A program made the position numbers and the translations under genes. A DNA stretch of 64,000 bases from Microbulbifer donghaiensis (lineage in GTDB: Bacteria > Pseudomonadota > Gammaproteobacteria > Pseudomonadales > Cellvibrionaceae), in NCBI RefSeq assembly GCF_900129095.1, contig NZ_FQVA01000007.1:62001-126000 (forward strand), given 5' to 3'. The notes beneath the pieces are model-generated. The model was not told the DNA's origin and did not search any database. It worked only from the letters and a program-made list of their open reading frames with translations. The number at the start of each line of letters is the position of its first letter. The first letter of the stretch is position 1. Positions 62,243 to 64,000 of the stretch are shown in pieces.

Positions 62243-63274
62243 GTGAAAGTAAAAGCCCTGCTTATCCTGATGTTCACCCTGGCCGGTAGTCTGCCGCTGC
62301 AAGCGGCGGAGAGCCCCATTGCTATCGCCATCCACGGCGGCGCCGGCACTATCGAAAAAAGCAAAATGACTCCCGAGCGCGAAAAGGCCTATCGCGACAA
62401 GCTGCAGGAAGCGCTGGACAAGGGCTATGCCGTTTTGGACAGGGGCGGCAGCAGCCTGGATGCCGTTGTGACCGCCATCAACGTGCTGGAGAACTCCCCT
62501 CTATTCAACGCGGGTAAGGGTGCTGTCTACACGTATGAGGGGCGCCACGAACTGGATGCGTCCATCATGGACGGCAAGACCCGTGAGGCCGGTGCGGTTG
62601 CCGGGGTAACTCGTATCGAGAATCCGATCAACCTGGCACGCATGGTGATGGAGAATTCACCCTTTGTGATGCTGGCAGGTGAGGGCGCAGAGACCTTCGC
62701 CCAGTCTCAGGGAGTGCCGCTGGTAGACAACAAATTGTTCGACAGCGAGCAGCGCTTCGAGCAGCTGCAGAAGGCCAAGGAAAAGCTTGAGAAAGAGCAG
62801 AAGCGGGACAAGGATTATCAGGCGGCAGTCGAGCGCTTGCCGACCCCTTACAAGATGGGCACCGTCGGCGCGGTAGCACTGGACAGACAGGGCAATATCG
62901 CCGCGGGAACCTCCACCGGCGGCATGACCGCCAAGCGCTACGGCCGCATTGGCGATTCCCCGGTAATCGGTGCCGGCACCTTTGCCGACAATGACTCCTG
63001 CGCCGTGTCGGCCACAGGTCATGGCGAGTACTTTATCCGTTACAACGTGGCGGCGGATATCTGTGCGCGTGTGGAGTACCAGGGTAAGTCTGTGGCCGAA
63101 GCCGCCGACGAGGTGATCAATAAAGTTCTGCTGCCGGTGGGCGGCACCGGGGGCGTCATCGTCCTCGATGCGGAAGGGAACATGGCGCTGACGTTCAACA
63201 CCAAGGGCATGTACCGTGCCAGCCGCTCCTCGAGCCAGCCTGCCAAGATAGCCATCTTCAGAGAGTCTGAATAG
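62243..63274 (+). CDS. Exported isoaspartyl peptidase / L-asparaginase
   Basis: A 343-residue Ntn-hydrolase of the plant-type asparaginase (IaaA) family. After a signal peptide (MKVKALLILMFTLAGSLPLQA) it opens IAIAIHGGAGTIEKSK; SSLDAVVTAINVLENSPLFNAGKGAVYT is conserved. Autocleavage should occur before the Thr of KMGTVGAVALD, giving alpha and beta subunits; GNIAAGTSTGGMTAKRYGRIGDSPVIGAG carries the substrate and sodium loops. It hydrolyses isoaspartyl dipeptides or asparagine in the periplasm. A spacer rich in Lys/Glu before the cleavage site is typical. Confidence 0.93.
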   Translation: MKVKALLILMFTLAGSLPLQAAESPIAIAIHGGAGTIEKSKMTPEREKAYRDKLQEALDKGYAVLDRGGSSLDAVVTAINVLENSPLFNAGKGAVYTYEGRHELDASIMDGKTREAGAVAGVTRIENPINLARMVMENSPFVMLAGEGAETFAQSQGVPLVDNKLFDSEQRFEQLQKAKEKLEKEQKRDKDYQAAVERLPTPYKMGTVGAVALDRQGNIAAGTSTGGMTAKRYGRIGDSPVIGAGTFADNDSCAVSATGHGEYFIRYNVAADICARVEYQGKSVAEAADEVINKVLLPVGGTGGVIVLDAEGNMALTFNTKGMYRASRSSSQPAKIAIFRESE

Positions 63275-63321
63275 GCTAAATTTCCATCAGTGGCTCGGCG
63301 AAATCAGAAGGAGTTGATTCG

Positions 63322-63450
63322 ATGAGAAAGAGTGTCAGAAAAAGCGGCAAAAGTCGCCGCGAGATAGAACGCTCGGTGCGGGTGTTCTGGGGCGGCGTTC
63401 TGCTGGTAGGGCTGTTTGCCGTGCTGCTGATGCACGCCGCCCTGGCCTGA
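63322..63450 (+). CDS. Small single-helix membrane protein (42 residues)
   Basis: Too short for most gene callers. ATG 63322 is preceded by AAGGAG (63309-63314). The product has a very basic N-terminus (MRKSVRKSGKSRREIERSV), then one hydrophobic helix (VFWGGVLLVGLFAVLLMHAAL). Orientation is probably N-in. Stop TGA at 63448. A hairpin follows. Likely real; function unknown. Confidence 0.6.
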   Translation: MRKSVRKSGKSRREIERSVRVFWGGVLLVGLFAVLLMHAALA

Positions 63451-63463
63451 CAGGCACGGGTGC

Positions 63464-63484
63464 CAGGGCCCATTCGGGGCCCTG
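63464..63484. terminator. Hairpin between convergent genes
   Basis: CAGGGCCC-attcg-GGGCCCTG, perfect 8-bp stem between the small membrane protein gene and the vWA-type gene. Confidence 0.45.
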
Positions 63485-63500
63485 ACGTGATTGGTAATGA

Positions 63501-64000
63501 CTAGCTATCGCGCTGGCGCCAACGGGACATTGTCCGCAGGACTATCAGAGACAACAGCATCAGGATCAGCACCGGACCAGTGGACCCACCACCGCTGCTG
63601 GGGTAGGCGCGGTTGCCGCTGAAGGCCGGCTGGGATCTGTCTTGCCTGTGATCCTGCACCGGTGTTGAGTTGCGATTCTGGCGAGCAGTTCTTTCCCGCT
63701 CCACCCGGGCCTTGTTGTTGCGTGCGATACCCTGCTGCTCGAAAACGGGTTCCTCCACGACGACCAGTGAGGTGTACGGGGTAACCAGGCCGTATTCAAC
63801 CGCGAGATCCACAATCGCATCTTCACTGTCGGCGTCGTGGCCCAGGTAGTCCATCCTGTTCTGGATATCTTCAATGGTGGCGTAGGCCCATAGCCGCTCG
63901 AGTTCCGGATTGCGGGTGTCGGCTGCCGGGAACTGCAGGTCGGAGGTGTAGCGCACCTCGCGGTCCGATACCTTGCCCTCGATTGCGAGCCTGGCCTGGC
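63501..64000 (-). CDS. C-terminal part of a VIT/vWA-type exported protein, cut by window edge
   Basis: The frame stays open to base 64000, so the start is outside the window. The visible 166 residues include ERLWAYATIEDIQNR and VDLAVEYGLVTPYTSLVVVEE, a stretch found at the end of VIT plus von Willebrand A domain proteins of marine proteobacteria (for example sortase-target proteins). A low-complexity linker follows, then one C-terminal hydrophobic helix (STGPVLILMLLSLIVLRT) and basic residues, like a C-terminal anchor or sorting tail. A sortase gene could lie nearby outside the window (inference). Confidence 0.75.
   Translation of the reverse strand, partial: QARLAIEGKVSDREVRYTSDLQFPAADTRNPELERLWAYATIEDIQNRMDYLGHDADSEDAIVDLAVEYGLVTPYTSLVVVEEPVFEQQGIARNNKARVERERTARQNRNSTPVQDHRQDRSQPAFSGNRAYPSSGGGSTGPVLILMLLSLIVLRTMSRWRQRDS

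Overview
The window reads as about 64 kb of chromosome from a GC-rich, probably marine gammaproteobacterium. Gene content (PdxB, EpmC, TrmL, MnmC, YheU, TusA, AlaA, a long QueF, type IV pilus minor pilins, a DcaP-type porin) and many palindromic intergenic repeats suggest the Cellvibrionales, for example a Microbulbifer-like organism. This placement is inferred from protein resemblance alone; no rRNA gene is present. Both ends cut genes: a GGDEF protein on the left and a VIT/vWA-type protein on the right.

Layout. 1-4.5 kb: diguanylate cyclase, then an AT-richer accessory patch (unknown membrane protein, a FosA-like remnant, an AAC(3)-I-type acetyltransferase), a GFA-family protein, a DUF4919 lipoprotein and nested palindromes. 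4.5-25.6 kb: mostly housekeeping genes: mmsA, recQ, glutaminyl cyclase, DUF502, mnmC-flavodoxin-trmL, gcvR, a thiamine-binding-type protein, an exported methyltransferase, yheU-hydrolase, tusA, epmC-exonuclease-pdxB-NAD kinase-like, a methyltransferase, alaA and msrB-DUF1499. 25.7-26.7 kb: three tRNA-Glu/tRNA-Gly pairs with unusual hairpin-rich spacers. 26.9-35.8 kb: ABC exporter (YadG/YadH type), queF, a HdeD-hydrolase-DcaP porin-lipoprotein cluster, a membrane class III cyclase and a nitroreductase.

35.9-39.3 kb is an accessory region behind tRNA-Ser(GGA). It holds tandem 273-290 bp hairpin repeats, then a long AT-richer leader and a 551-residue protein joining a trypsin-like protease domain to a phospholipase A2-like domain, then a broken alginate-export-type porin. 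39.4-44.1 kb: a LysR regulator divergent from pirin and two isochorismatase-family genes, and an AEC transporter. 44.7-47.1 kb: an overlapping pair of a GCS2-type ligase and an M14/aspartoacylase-type hydrolase. 47.2-51.5 kb: an RND pump with its adaptor.

52.3-57.4 kb is a minor pilin operon (FimT, PilW, PilX, a very large PilV-like protein, PilE) with no pilY1; the large PilV-like protein carries three repeated cysteine-bracketed modules and may be the tip component. 57.6-64 kb: a USP-DUF389 fusion, a CPA1-type antiporter, an HdeA-like chaperone, small proteins, an exported isoaspartyl peptidase/asparaginase and the partial vWA-type gene.

The most notable items are the protease-PLA2 fusion, the repeated modules in the PilV-like protein, and the structured DNA around both tRNA loci. 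All assignments come from reading motifs and recalled family features; no database search was run.
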